A stretch of DNA of 49,390 bases. Source: Balneolaceae bacterium (GTDB lineage: Bacteria > Bacteroidota > Rhodothermia > Balneolales > Balneolaceae). The position numbers and the translations under genes were made by a program. The stretch lies in contig REDT01000182.1 of the NCBI GenBank assembly GCA_007693295.1, positions 1-49,390 of the forward strand, read 5' to 3'. Numbering within the stretch: the stretch's first letter is position 1; every line of letters starts with the position of its first letter. The notes beneath the pieces are model-generated. The model saw only the letters and a program-made list of their open reading frames with translations. It had not been told where the DNA came from and did not search any database. Below, in pieces: positions 1-9,541 of this stretch.

Positions 1-6
1 TTTTTT

Positions 7-3000
7 TTATCCCAGAGCGTCTTCGATTAATTTATTCTGCTCAGCCTCATGAATCTTCTTCTGCCCGGCTGCAGGGGATGCCGATGCGAGGCGCCCGGCA
101 TAGGTGAGCGACTGGGTTTTGCTTAGAATGTTGTTAAGCCGTGGAGCGGCAAACGACCAGGCACCCATGTTTCTGGGTTCTTCCTGGCACCAAACAACAT
201 TCTTAACATGGCTGAATTTCTTGAGATATCCGGATATATCCTTGTCGGGAAACGGATAGATTTGCTCAAGCCTGGTAAGCGCCACATTGCTCTTGCCGCT
301 CTCTTCGCGAGCTTTGTAGAGGTCATAATAGACCTTACCTGAACAGATTACAATTCTGTCGATAGACTTTGGATCTTCAACTTCAAGATCTTCAATATAA
401 GGGTGGAATTTTCCGGTACCCAGCTCTTCAACACTGCATACGGCAAGCGGGTGCCGCAGCAGGCTTTTGGGTGACATAATGATGAGAGGCTTTTTGCTCT
501 CCTGCAGCACTTGCTTTCTCAAAGCGTGAAAGTACTGTGTTGGGGTCGTAAAGTTAGCTACCTGCATATTATCTTCGGCACAAAGCTGAAGAAATCGCTC
601 AAGACGGGCCGAGGAGTGTTCAGGTCCCTGTCCCTCATAACCATGAGGAAGCGTCATAACCAATGCAGTGCGCTGATTCCACTTCGCCTTGGATGAGGAG
701 ATGAACTGATCAATGATGACCTGTGCACCGTTTGCGAAATCGCCAAACTGGGCCTCCCAAATTACCAGCGCATCCAGTTCTGTTGCTGAGTAGCCAAATT
801 CAAATCCGAGTGCGGCAAATTCACTTAACAGACTGTTATAAGGGTAAAACACACCCTGATCATCAGATAAATTATTTAGCGGTGTAAAGCGCTGTGCTGT
901 TACTGTACCATGGAGCACAGCATGACGGTGCGAAAACGTTCCGCGTTCAACATCCTGGCCGGTTAGCCTTATTGTTCTGCCACTCTTCAAAAGCGACCCG
1001 AAAGCGAGTGCTTCAGCAAAACCCCAGTCAATACTCTTTTCATTTTTCTCTGCAGCTTCAGCCCGTTTGGCAAGCTGTCTCAGCAGCTTTGGATTTGCAT
1101 CGAAATCTTTGGGAACCGTATTCAGCTTAACGGCTATCTCTTTCAGTTCATCAACCGGATAGGTGGTATCGGGGAAGGTGTCTCGCTCTTTTTGAGGCTC
1201 CTCATGGCGGTCAAGCATTTTGTCGGTTACTTCAAATGCAGGTGAGCTTTTAGCATCTTCAAACGCCTGTTGCAGAAGTTCATCAAACTCATTAAAAATG
1301 GCTTCGGTCTCCTCTTTATCAAACTCACCTTTTCGAACCAGCTCTTTAACATAGATATCGCGAACCGGAGAGTGGTTTTCAATCTCTTTGTATAAACCCG
1401 GTTGTGTGAAAGCAGGTTCATCACCTTCGTTGTGTCCATGCTTTCTGTAGCAAACCAGGTCAATAACCACATCTTTGCCAAATTTCTGCCTGTAATCCAG
1501 GGCCAGCTTAACGGCATGAACTGCAGACTCGGGATCGTCGCCGTTTACATGAAAAATAGGGGCTAAAATCATTTTAGCCAGATCTGAGGCGTACTCTGTA
1601 GACCGGGCATCCTCGGGCAGTGTTGTAAATCCGATCTGATTGTTTATGATTATATGAATGGAGCCACCGGTCTCGTATCCCCGCAGCTGCGACATATTCA
1701 AAGTCTCTGCTACAACACCCTGCCCGGCAAATGCGGCGTCGCCGTGCATCAGCAGGGGCACTATCTTGCTCTTAGCATCGTCCGATTCGTGATGGTCTTG
1801 CGTTGCACGTGCCGCGCCCTCAACAACAGGGTTAACCGCTTCAAGATGGCTGGGATTAGGAAGTAATTCCAATTCAATATCTTTACCCGAGCTGGTATGG
1901 TAAGTGCCTTTCGATCCCAGATGATATTTCACATCACCTGATCCCTGAATAGTGCTGGGATCAATATTGCCTTCGAAATCGGCAAATACTTTTCTGTAAG
2001 GCTTATTCATGATGTTCACCAGAATATTGAGCCTTCCACGGTGCGCCATTCCAAGAAAGAATTTTTCTATATTTTTTTCACCCGCCTTCTCCATTAGAAA
2101 ATGCATCATGGGAATCAGCGTATCAGCTCCCTCAAGGGAGAACCGTTTATGGCCCACATATTTTTTGTGCAGAAACTGTTCAAATGCCATCGCCTGATTC
2201 AGTTTATGCAGGATGCCCTCTTTTTCATCCTTGCTGAGATCCGGTGTATTTGTTGTCGACTCCATCGATTCACGCAACCATTTGCGCTCATCCAGGTCGA
2301 GCAGATGCATGTACTCTGCACCTATTTTCCCACAATAGGTATTTCTGAGCAGCTGTATAATATCGCGTAAACTGGCAATATCTTTGCCGCCCAATCCTTC
2401 ACAATAAAACTCCCTGTCGAGATCCCAAAGCGTGAGCCCGTAATATTCAAGATCGAGCTCCGGGCTGTGTCCCGGTCCGGCACCCAGTGGATCCAGATCG
2501 GCAAGCACATGCCCGCGCATCCTGTACATATTGATAAGCCTCCAAACGGCAATGGCTCTGCGGTCCTGCTCAAGGGTATTTGCTTTGCCGCTGAGCTGTC
2601 CCTCATATTTGTCCTCTCCATAGGGAAGAGGCTGATATGGAATTTCCAGATCTTTAAAGATCACATCGTAAAAGTCTTCTTCACCATTCAGAAGCTGGTG
2701 AATTTTTTGAAGAAACATTCCTGATTCTGCACCCTGAATAATGCGGTGATCGTAGGTGCAGGTTACTGTCATAACCTTGCTTACCCCAAGCTGGTTCAGA
2801 ACATCCTGAGCCATGGATTGATACTCTGCCGGATAGTTGATGGCCCCTGTTGCGATGATGGCTCCCTGGCCTTTCATTAGCCGTGGAACGGACGAAACGG
2901 TTCCAATTGTGCCCGGATTGGTAATACTGATTGTGGTTTCCTGGAAGTCGGAAATTTCAAGTTTGCCATTTCTTGCTTTGTCAATTAATTCGGCAAAAGC

Positions 3001-3648
3001 ATAGAGAAACTCCTTAAAGTTCATCTTGTCGACACCCTTGATATTGGGTACTACAAGGTTTCTTGAGCCGTCTTTACTCTTAAGGTCTACCGCAATGCCG
3101 AGGTTTACCTGTTCCGGTTTAACCTTGTAATGCGAGTTGTCTTTTTTCGCGTAGTAAGAGTTGATATTTGGAAAATCTTTAAGCCCCTGGATAACGGCCC
3201 AGGCAATGAAATGTGTAAATGATGCTTTGGGCTCTCCCCGCTTTAACAGATGGGTATTTACAATAGCCCGGTCTTCTGCAAGCATCTTAACCGGTAGTAC
3301 CCGCAATGAAGTAGCCGTAGGCACTTCAATGCTCTGATCCATATTCTCTACGATTTTTGAGGCAACACCTTTAATCTTCTCAAGTTCAGCATTATCAGGA
3401 ATGGAGACTTCCGGTTTCTCTTTTTTCACCTCTTTCGGCGGCTCCTTCTCCCTGGGCACGACTTTAGGTTCGGCTGTAACAGGCGCACCATTGGTGTCCG
3501 GTTCCGGTGCATCAACCTCCCTGCCCTCTATCTCGTCAAAATATTTTTTCCAGTGTTTGGGTACGGAGTTGGGGTTTTCCTGATATTGGTCATAGAGCTC
3601 TTCAACAAGAGCGGAGTTGGGTCCAAAGACGGCTTCAAGTGATTTCAA
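7..3648 (-). CDS. kgd: multifunctional 2-oxoglutarate decarboxylase/dehydrogenase (fused E2-like and E1 domains)
   Basis: The 1213-residue protein matches the fused 2-oxoglutarate dehydrogenase of mycobacteria and corynebacteria in length and domain order. Residues 1-42 form the E1-type N-terminal helix segment. Residues 43-100 are a Pro/Lys/Glu-rich linker. Residues 105-330 are a lipoate-acyltransferase catalytic domain with the active-site motif DHRIIQGAESG (His301). Residues 355-1213 are the thiamine-diphosphate E1 domain, with GMAHRGRLN at 533-541, GDAAFAGQG at 636-644 and NNQIGFTT at 669-676. No lipoyl domain is present, so by family precedent it should use a lipoyl domain supplied in trans. 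Role: TCA-cycle conversion of 2-oxoglutarate to succinyl-CoA (or succinic semialdehyde). It is transcribed alone, divergent from the peptidase gene. Start is the first Met at the N-terminal motif. Confidence 0.95.
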   Translation of the reverse strand: MKSLEAVFGPNSALVEELYDQYQENPNSVPKHWKKYFDEIEGREVDAPEPDTNGAPVTAEPKVVPREKEPPKEVKKEKPEVSIPDNAELEKIKGVASKIVENMDQSIEVPTATSLRVLPVKMLAEDRAIVNTHLLKRGEPKASFTHFIAWAVIQGLKDFPNINSYYAKKDNSHYKVKPEQVNLGIAVDLKSKDGSRNLVVPNIKGVDKMNFKEFLYAFAELIDKARNGKLEISDFQETTISITNPGTIGTVSSVPRLMKGQGAIIATGAINYPAEYQSMAQDVLNQLGVSKVMTVTCTYDHRIIQGAESGMFLQKIHQLLNGEEDFYDVIFKDLEIPYQPLPYGEDKYEGQLSGKANTLEQDRRAIAVWRLINMYRMRGHVLADLDPLGAGPGHSPELDLEYYGLTLWDLDREFYCEGLGGKDIASLRDIIQLLRNTYCGKIGAEYMHLLDLDERKWLRESMESTTNTPDLSKDEKEGILHKLNQAMAFEQFLHKKYVGHKRFSLEGADTLIPMMHFLMEKAGEKNIEKFFLGMAHRGRLNILVNIMNKPYRKVFADFEGNIDPSTIQGSGDVKYHLGSKGTYHTSSGKDIELELLPNPSHLEAVNPVVEGAARATQDHHESDDAKSKIVPLLMHGDAAFAGQGVVAETLNMSQLRGYETGGSIHIIINNQIGFTTLPEDARSTEYASDLAKMILAPIFHVNGDDPESAVHAVKLALDYRQKFGKDVVIDLVCYRKHGHNEGDEPAFTQPGLYKEIENHSPVRDIYVKELVRKGEFDKEETEAIFNEFDELLQQAFEDAKSSPAFEVTDKMLDRHEEPQKERDTFPDTTYPVDELKEIAVKLNTVPKDFDANPKLLRQLAKRAEAAEKNEKSIDWGFAEALAFGSLLKSGRTIRLTGQDVERGTFSHRHAVLHGTVTAQRFTPLNNLSDDQGVFYPYNSLLSEFAALGFEFGYSATELDALVIWEAQFGDFANGAQVIIDQFISSSKAKWNQRTALVMTLPHGYEGQGPEHSSARLERFLQLCAEDNMQVANFTTPTQYFHALRKQVLQESKKPLIIMSPKSLLRHPLAVCSVEELGTGKFHPYIEDLEVEDPKSIDRIVICSGKVYYDLYKAREESGKSNVALTRLEQIYPFPDKDISGYLKKFSHVKNVVWCQEEPRNMGAWSFAAPRLNNILSKTQSLTYAGRLASASPAAGQKKIHEAEQNKLIEDALG

Positions 3649-3966
3649 AACGACAGGGTATTCGTTAAAATGAGTTATGAATGTTATGGCAGAAAATTGG
3701 AATCAGTAACAGTGTAAACCTTATGATATTCTATATTTCGCGACAGTTATAACGGCAATCTGTAAAACCGGTGTTTAAGGCTAATTGGTTTACAATGTGT
3801 TGATTCATTTACATAAATGTTAAATTAACCATTATTGTATTAAAAAACGACGATAATTCGTGTAATTACAAAGTGAAAGAAGTTGAAATTCTAAGTTCAT
3901 AGATGCCGTTTCATTCTTTATATTCACACAAAGTTTGATATAATTAACTTCTGATAAATTTGATGT
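3649..3966. promoter_or_regulatory. divergent promoter region between kgd and pepF
   Basis: This 318-base AT-rich spacer separates two divergent genes and holds no convincing ORF. It contains a short dyad ACATAAATGT near 3812-3821. A Bacteroidota-like promoter candidate for the peptidase is TTTG at 3934-3937 and TAAATTTG at 3955-3962, but the 17-nt spacing is shorter than the usual 19-21 and it would make the transcript almost leaderless, so it is only a suggestion. Confidence 0.35.
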
Positions 3967-5763
3967 ATGAGCAGTAAAAAAGATATGGATAAAAGCGGTG
4001 CTGAAGCGGTTAAATGGGATCTTTCAGATCTGTATAAATCACCGGATGATCCGGCACTGAAAAAGGATAAAGAGTTACTTTTAAAAAAGGCCGATCAATT
4101 CGCCTCAAATTACAGGGAGCGTGTAGCTGAATTGTCTGAAGCAGAGTTTGCCGAAGCCATGGGGCATTACGAAGAGTTGGTTCAGCAATCCGGTAAAATC
4201 GGGTCTTATGCTCATCTCATTTGGTCTACCAATACAGAGGATCCGGCTTTGGGTAAACTGCTGCAGGAGGCCAGCGAAATGGGTTCTGAGCTGAGCCAGA
4301 AGCTGGTTTTCTTTAATGTGGAGTGGCTTCAAGTTGAGGATGAAAAAGCCGAACGGCTCATCCATTCAAAAGAGCTGATTAAATGGCAGCACTACCTGGA
4401 AGTTTCGCGAATGTATAAAGACCATATCCTTTCAGAGGATGCCGAAAAAGTAATGAGCGCGAAGTCGGTTACCGGAAGGGCGGCATGGAACCGGTATTTT
4501 GACGAAACTCTCGGAGCAGCCCGTTTTGAACTCGATGGGGAAGAGCTCACCGAACAGGAGGTGCTCAGTAAACTGCACAATCCGGACCGGGAGCTTCGAA
4601 AAAAAGCACATCAATCACTTACCGATACATTCACTGACCACTCCCGATCGCTCACATTTATTTTTAATACACTGCTTGCCGATAAATATACCAACGACAA
4701 GCTTCGAAACTATGAGAGCTGGATCTCATCACGAAATTTGTCCAATCAAACCGACAGTGACACGGTAAATGCACTGATTGATTCTGTTACCGGTCACTAT
4801 CATCTTGTACAGAGATACTACAAACTAAAGCGAAAATTGCTGAAGGTAGATGAACTGTTCGATTATGATCGATACGCGCCGATATTGCAGACCACCAAAA
4901 AAGTGAAGTGGGAAGAGGCTAAAGGGATGGTCTTGGGCGCATATAGCGATTTCCACCCGCAGATGGGGTCAATTGCGTCAGAGTTTTTTGAAAAAAAGTG
5001 GATAGATGCGGCAATCAAACCCGGAAAGAGGGGAGGGGCTTATTCTGCAAGTACGGTAACTTCAGTTCACCCTTATGTATTTATGAACTACGACGGTCAG
5101 CTCAGGGATGTGCAGACTCTCGCCCACGAATTGGGCCACGGGGTCCATCAATACCTCTCCAGAAAGCAGGGAGAACTGCAGTCGTCTACCCCGTTAACCA
5201 CTGCGGAAACCGCTTCTGTTTTTGGTGAGATGCTGGTTTTTAACAAATTGCTTCAGAAAATAGACGATCCGAAGGAGAAACTGGCGCTGTTAATCAGCAA
5301 GATTGATGACACTATTGCAACGGTATTCAGGCAGATATCAATGAACCGTTTTGAAGACCGGATACATACTGCCAGAAGAGAGGAGGGGGAGCTGACAACC
5401 GAACAGTTCTCACAGCACTGGATTGAAACCCAGCGTGAACTCTACGGCGACTCCATTACATTAACAGAAGAGTATAAGCTGTGGTGGTGCTATATACCTC
5501 ATTTCTTGCACACGCCCGGCTATGTTTACGCTTACGCTTTTGGTGAGCTGCTTGTATTGGCTCTTTACGATGCATATAAATCTCAAACAAATGGGTTTTC
5601 AGATCGTTATATTCAGCTTTTGGAAGCTGGGGGTTCCGACTGGCCACATAATCTGATTGCCAAAATGGATATCGACATCCGGGATCCTCAATTTTGGTCG
5701 AGGGGACTAAACCTGTTTGAATCTATGATTGAAGAGGCAGAAGAACTCGCATCCCATTTGTAA
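3967..5763 (+). CDS. pepF: M3-family oligoendopeptidase F
   Basis: This 598-residue protein is a cytoplasmic zinc oligopeptidase of family M3B, which cleaves short peptides. The zinc motif HELGH is at residues 387-391, followed by the helix TTAETASVFGE that supplies the third zinc ligand (Glu). The C-terminal segment with HFLHTPGYVYAYAFGELL is typical of PepF and contains the substrate-binding His/Tyr residues. Length is the usual 560-610. There is no signal peptide. It is followed after 18 bases by the GAF-type gene in the same direction, so the two may be cotranscribed. Confidence 0.95.
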   Translation: MSSKKDMDKSGAEAVKWDLSDLYKSPDDPALKKDKELLLKKADQFASNYRERVAELSEAEFAEAMGHYEELVQQSGKIGSYAHLIWSTNTEDPALGKLLQEASEMGSELSQKLVFFNVEWLQVEDEKAERLIHSKELIKWQHYLEVSRMYKDHILSEDAEKVMSAKSVTGRAAWNRYFDETLGAARFELDGEELTEQEVLSKLHNPDRELRKKAHQSLTDTFTDHSRSLTFIFNTLLADKYTNDKLRNYESWISSRNLSNQTDSDTVNALIDSVTGHYHLVQRYYKLKRKLLKVDELFDYDRYAPILQTTKKVKWEEAKGMVLGAYSDFHPQMGSIASEFFEKKWIDAAIKPGKRGGAYSASTVTSVHPYVFMNYDGQLRDVQTLAHELGHGVHQYLSRKQGELQSSTPLTTAETASVFGEMLVFNKLLQKIDDPKEKLALLISKIDDTIATVFRQISMNRFEDRIHTARREEGELTTEQFSQHWIETQRELYGDSITLTEEYKLWWCYIPHFLHTPGYVYAYAFGELLVLALYDAYKSQTNGFSDRYIQLLEAGGSDWPHNLIAKMDIDIRDPQFWSRGLNLFESMIEEAEELASHL

Positions 5764-5781
5764 TTTATCTACGACCTACTT

Positions 5782-7242
5782 ATGACCAAACGACGCGAAG
5801 AAAAAGCGCTTCTTGAATTTAAACATGTTTTAGATGATGTAGTTCAGCTGCTGAGGAAATCCACAGAAGCCGATACGGTTTACATGTATTGGGTGAACCG
5901 TTCCCGTGAGCAGTTTGTGCTTGAGAGCAGCTCAACCATCCTGCCAAATGTGATGTTCTCTGACCGAGTCGAATTTGGAGAGCTGTATCTCAACAGCTAT
6001 AAAGAGATTGAACAGGTAATGCAGCTGAAGGTAGGTGATGACGTTGACGGGCAACTTTTAAAACATTATTACGATTTTGTGCCCGTGCGTTTTTTGACCC
6101 TTATTCCGTTTATAAATAATGGGGAGACAGTGGCCATCACGGTTGTTGAGACAGAGTACCAGTTGAATGTGTTGGATTACGAAGAGGTGCTTTCGGCTTA
6201 CAGGAATGCACTTTTAAACGTGTTGAACACTTATCTTGAACTGACGGACCTGTACGAGCAACAGCAGGAGTGGGTAGACTATGAACATTCGATTAACTCT
6301 CTTTCTGCAAAAATGCATAAAGTAGATATACTCGATCAGCTGGTTCAGGAAATGGACAAGCTTTTGCCAACCGGAGGGATTACGGTTGTTGCACGGGGAA
6401 TGAACAGATGGGTTTCTGTACTTAGTTCCGTTAAAGCTCCGGACTCTCCCTCACTTGGATTGATGGTGGAAGAGAAGTCGATGGCGTATGATGCGCTGCA
6501 AAAAGGAGAAGCTCAGTTTTCCATTCATTTCAACCAGAATCCGAAACGCATTTCATCTTCTGAAAACCTCACCGAAGGGGCCACGCTGGCAATTCCGCTG
6601 AAAATCAACGACCGGCGCCATGCTGTAATTCTGGCTTACGATAAAAATCCTCTGGTTTTTAAAGAGTCGTCAAAACACAAGCTCAATAATCTAGTTCGAA
6701 TTGCTGCACTGGCCATTCAGGTAAACCTTGGTAAAGTGCCCATAGACGAAGATATCTTTACAAGTGAGTATGGTAGCTTTATTCCCGATTTATGGGAGAG
6801 AAGTCTGAAAACTCAAATAATAAGGTCAGAAACCGCTAGTAACATTACATGGTTTGGTTTTATAACCATCGACAACATTGCAGAACTTCGTTCATCTGTA
6901 AGGCTTGAATCATTGAAACACCTTCAAAAAACCATGGTCAATTTACTGAGTCCATCCGGTATGGGCTTTAACGGGTTGATCGGGTTCAATTCAGATTATA
7001 TCTATTCATATTTGCTGGTGGGTGAGAGAAACAAGGAGTTTGAAGAGTGGAAAAACAAAGTTTTGAAAACCTTTGAAAAACCGATAGAACTGGTTAACGG
7101 ACAGAGTATTTCTGTAGATATAAGAATTGGTTCAGTTCATGTCGACTCCGCCCGGATTGAGGTACATGAACTTATTTCTCAGGCAAAACAGGCGCTCTCT
7201 TTAGCAGTGAAAGAGAGTGTAAAAACAGCCGGGAACTATTAA
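5782..7242 (+). CDS. GAF-GAF-degenerate GGDEF signalling-type protein
   Basis: This 486-residue soluble protein shows no strong single-family signature. Two GAF-like segments are visible (about 10-150 and 175-315), joined by a helix rich in Glu/Gln. The C-terminal 150 residues look like a diguanylate cyclase fold that has lost its catalytic motif: IDNIAELRSS resembles the IDNFK strand/helix, the GGDEF hairpin is replaced by GFNSDYIYSYLL, and the end (ISQAKQALSLAVKESVKTAGNY, read in two parts) resembles the ADKALYEAKKSGRN terminal helix. It is therefore unlikely to make c-di-GMP and may be a ligand sensor or scaffold. Its stop codon abuts the deoB start with no gap, implying translational coupling. 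Domain calls are by eye. Confidence 0.6.
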   Translation: MTKRREEKALLEFKHVLDDVVQLLRKSTEADTVYMYWVNRSREQFVLESSSTILPNVMFSDRVEFGELYLNSYKEIEQVMQLKVGDDVDGQLLKHYYDFVPVRFLTLIPFINNGETVAITVVETEYQLNVLDYEEVLSAYRNALLNVLNTYLELTDLYEQQQEWVDYEHSINSLSAKMHKVDILDQLVQEMDKLLPTGGITVVARGMNRWVSVLSSVKAPDSPSLGLMVEEKSMAYDALQKGEAQFSIHFNQNPKRISSSENLTEGATLAIPLKINDRRHAVILAYDKNPLVFKESSKHKLNNLVRIAALAIQVNLGKVPIDEDIFTSEYGSFIPDLWERSLKTQIIRSETASNITWFGFITIDNIAELRSSVRLESLKHLQKTMVNLLSPSGMGFNGLIGFNSDYIYSYLLVGERNKEFEEWKNKVLKTFEKPIELVNGQSISVDIRIGSVHVDSARIEVHELISQAKQALSLAVKESVKTAGNY

Positions 7243-8415
7243 ATGGGTCGTTTTTTTGCAATCATCATCGATGGGCTGGGAATAGGCGCACAGGAAGACG
7301 CCGATCAATACGGGGATGAAAATGCCAATACCCTTGCGGGAGTTTGTCGCGTTACCGATTGCAAACTGCCAAACTTTGAAGCGCTTGGCCTTGGTAATAT
7401 TGAGCCTCTCCAATCTGTGAATAGGGTTAATAACCCCCTGGCCTCGTACGGTAAAATGAGGGAGGTTTCGGCAGGAAAAGACTCAACAACCGGGCATTGG
7501 GAACTGGCAGGCCTGCAGCTCGAAACACCTTTTCCGACCTACCCCAAAGGGTTTCCGGAGACACTTCTAAAAAAATATTGTGAGGGTACAGGTGTTCAGG
7601 CAGTTCTCTGTAACAAGCCCTACTCAGGAACGGATGTGATACGCGATTATGGAAGAGAGCATATCTCAACCGGGCGCCCAATCGTTTACACCTCAGCCGA
7701 CAGTGTATTCCAGGTAGCCTGCCATGTGGATGTAACTCCGCTGGAAAAACTATACGAATGGTGCGCTTACGCACGAGAACAAATTCTTGTGGGTGATCAC
7801 ACTGTGGGCCGGGTTATTGCGCGCCCATTTCACGGCAAGCCGGGATCATTTGAGAGGTTGTCTGACCATCGAAAAGACTTCTCCCTGGTGCCGCCTACTC
7901 CAAATCTGCTCACGTTATTACAGGATGAGGGTGTAAAAACCTATTCCGTTGGAAAAATTGCAGATCTTTTTGCCGGTGCAGGATTTACTCAATACAGGAA
8001 AACAAACAGCAACGCTGAAGGGATTTCACAGCTGCTAAGCCTTATGAGTGCAAATATTGATAACAGCTTCGTTTTTGTAAACCTGATTGATACAGACCAG
8101 TTATATGGCCACAGGCAAGATCCCGGGGGATTTGCTGAAGCACTGCAGGAGATAGACAGAGCCTTGCCGGCAATATTGGGTAAACTAAATGAAAATGATT
8201 ACCTGGTGATAACGGCAGATCATGGTAACGACCCCACTGATAACAGTACCGATCATACACGGGAATTTGTTCCCCTGTTGGCGCTTCAGGCCGGAAAGAG
8301 TTCAGCAAACTTCCTGGGAATACGCGAAACGTTTTCGGATCTGTCAGCAACGGTTTTGGATGCATTTGAAATTGAGAATCCACTGGCTGGGACTTCATTT
8401 CTATCGGAGATTTGA
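7243..8415 (+). CDS. deoB: phosphopentomutase
   Basis: The 390-residue alkaline-phosphatase-superfamily enzyme interconverts (deoxy)ribose 1- and 5-phosphates in nucleoside salvage. Metal-site motifs are visible: IIIDGLG with Asp10, GKDSTTGHWE with the expected phospho-threonine at Thr83, LIDTDQLYGHR, and ADHGNDPTDNSTDHTRE near the C-terminus. Length matches the family (about 390-400). Its ATG follows the previous stop TAA immediately. No other deoxynucleoside catabolism gene lies nearby. Confidence 0.96.
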   Translation: MGRFFAIIIDGLGIGAQEDADQYGDENANTLAGVCRVTDCKLPNFEALGLGNIEPLQSVNRVNNPLASYGKMREVSAGKDSTTGHWELAGLQLETPFPTYPKGFPETLLKKYCEGTGVQAVLCNKPYSGTDVIRDYGREHISTGRPIVYTSADSVFQVACHVDVTPLEKLYEWCAYAREQILVGDHTVGRVIARPFHGKPGSFERLSDHRKDFSLVPPTPNLLTLLQDEGVKTYSVGKIADLFAGAGFTQYRKTNSNAEGISQLLSLMSANIDNSFVFVNLIDTDQLYGHRQDPGGFAEALQEIDRALPAILGKLNENDYLVITADHGNDPTDNSTDHTREFVPLLALQAGKSSANFLGIRETFSDLSATVLDAFEIENPLAGTSFLSEI

Positions 8416-8566
8416 AAAGAAGTAATCCGGACTACAAATTTTACGCAACATTTCTTATATTGTACAGTTCGATTATAAATAGGTCAGGCAACATAAGCGG
8501 GTAACATACGTTTTTCAAGCTGTCCATTACGGCTATTAGCAATAACATCAAAGAAATAGATTAAAA

Positions 8567-9421
8567 GTGGCAAAAAGCTCAGGAATTTCTACACGCGAGT
8601 CTGAATCACTAGACCGCTACCTTCACGAAATTGGAAAAGAGAAACTGATAACCCCCGACGATGAAGTTCGTCTTGCAAAAGAGATTCAAAAAGGATCTCA
8701 ACGTGCACTTGAAGAGTTAACCAAGGCAAATCTCCGTTTTGTGGTATCTGTTGCAAAACAGTATCAAAATCAGGGGCTTTCCCTTGGCGATCTGATTAAT
8801 GAGGGTAACCTCGGCCTTATCAAAGCTGCCAAAAGATTTGATGAAACGCGTGGGTTTAAATTTATCTCCTATGCTGTATGGTGGATTCGTCAGTCTATTC
8901 TCCAGGCACTTGCCGAGCAGAGCAGGATTGTACGTCTACCGCTAAACCGTGTAGGTGCGCTTAACAAAATCGGTAAGGAGCTCTCCAAGCTTGAACAGGA
9001 GTATGAGCGTGTGCCTTCGGCTGCAGAACTCGCCGAAAGCCTTGATATGACCGTATCTGAAGTAGCCGATACGCTGAAGATCTCGGGCCGGCATCTCTCC
9101 ATGGATGCGCCATTTGCGCAGGGAGAAGACAATCGTTTGTTGGATGTACTCGAAAACGAAGAGATTCCAAACCCTGATAATGAATTGATGGGTGAATCGC
9201 TCAAGGTTGAAATTGAGCGTGCACTATCCAAGCTTACCAAACGTGAAGCGGAAGTAATCAGGCTCTATTTTGGAATTGGCCGTGAACACTCACTCACGCT
9301 CGAAGAGATCGGTGAACGCTTCGATCTTACACGCGAACGTGTACGGCAGATCAAAGAGAAGGCGTTACGAAAATTACGCCATCACAATCGAAGTGCCGCT
9401 CTCAGAGCCTACCTCGGTTAA
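8567..9421 (+). CDS. rpoD: primary RNA polymerase sigma factor (RpoD/SigA, short Bacteroidota type)
   Basis: The 284-residue sigma-70 factor carries region 1.2 ([16 protein letters not shown]), region 2 with [15 protein letters not shown] for -10 recognition and melting, region 3, and region 4 with the helix-turn-helix [19 protein letters not shown]. Region 1.1 and the long non-conserved insert are absent, as is usual for the primary sigma factor of Bacteroidota and relatives. The start is GTG at 8567, which fits the conserved N-terminus [19 protein letters not shown]. It is transcribed after deoB with a 151-base gap, probably from its own promoter, and ends at a clear terminator. Confidence 0.95.
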   Translation: MAKSSGISTRESESLDRYLHEIGKEKLITPDDEVRLAKEIQKGSQRALEELTKANLRFVVSVAKQYQNQGLSLGDLINEGNLGLIKAAKRFDETRGFKFISYAVWWIRQSILQALAEQSRIVRLPLNRVGALNKIGKELSKLEQEYERVPSAAELAESLDMTVSEVADTLKISGRHLSMDAPFAQGEDNRLLDVLENEEIPNPDNELMGESLKVEIERALSKLTKREAEVIRLYFGIGREHSLTLEEIGERFDLTRERVRQIKEKALRKLRHHNRSAALRAYLG

Positions 9422-9453
9422 TCAGATCTGCATTAATTATTTTGATATTTTGA

Positions 9454-9481
9454 AGCCACGCCCAATAGCGTGGCTTTTTTT
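9454..9481 (+). terminator. rho-independent terminator of rpoD
   Basis: An 8-bp perfect stem AGCCACGC/GCGTGGCT with a 6-base loop is followed by a run of seven T residues. It begins 33 bases after the sigma-factor stop codon. Confidence 0.93.
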
Positions 9482-9490
9482 ATTCCCGCT

Positions 9491-9506
9491 TCACATGAAC
9501 ATGTGA
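9491..9506. promoter_or_regulatory. palindromic operator candidate, copy 1 (upstream of sensor kinase)
   Basis: A perfect inverted repeat TCACAT-GAAC-ATGTGA lies 35 bases before the sensor-kinase start codon. The extended sequence TCACATGAACATGTGATAT matches the second copy at 13069 at 17 of 19 positions. Its position after a terminator and before the operon suggests an operator, possibly for the LuxR-type regulator of the same operon. Confidence 0.6.
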
Positions 9507-9541
9507 TATGCTCTAAAACCTGAACCAATTAGATTGCAGAG

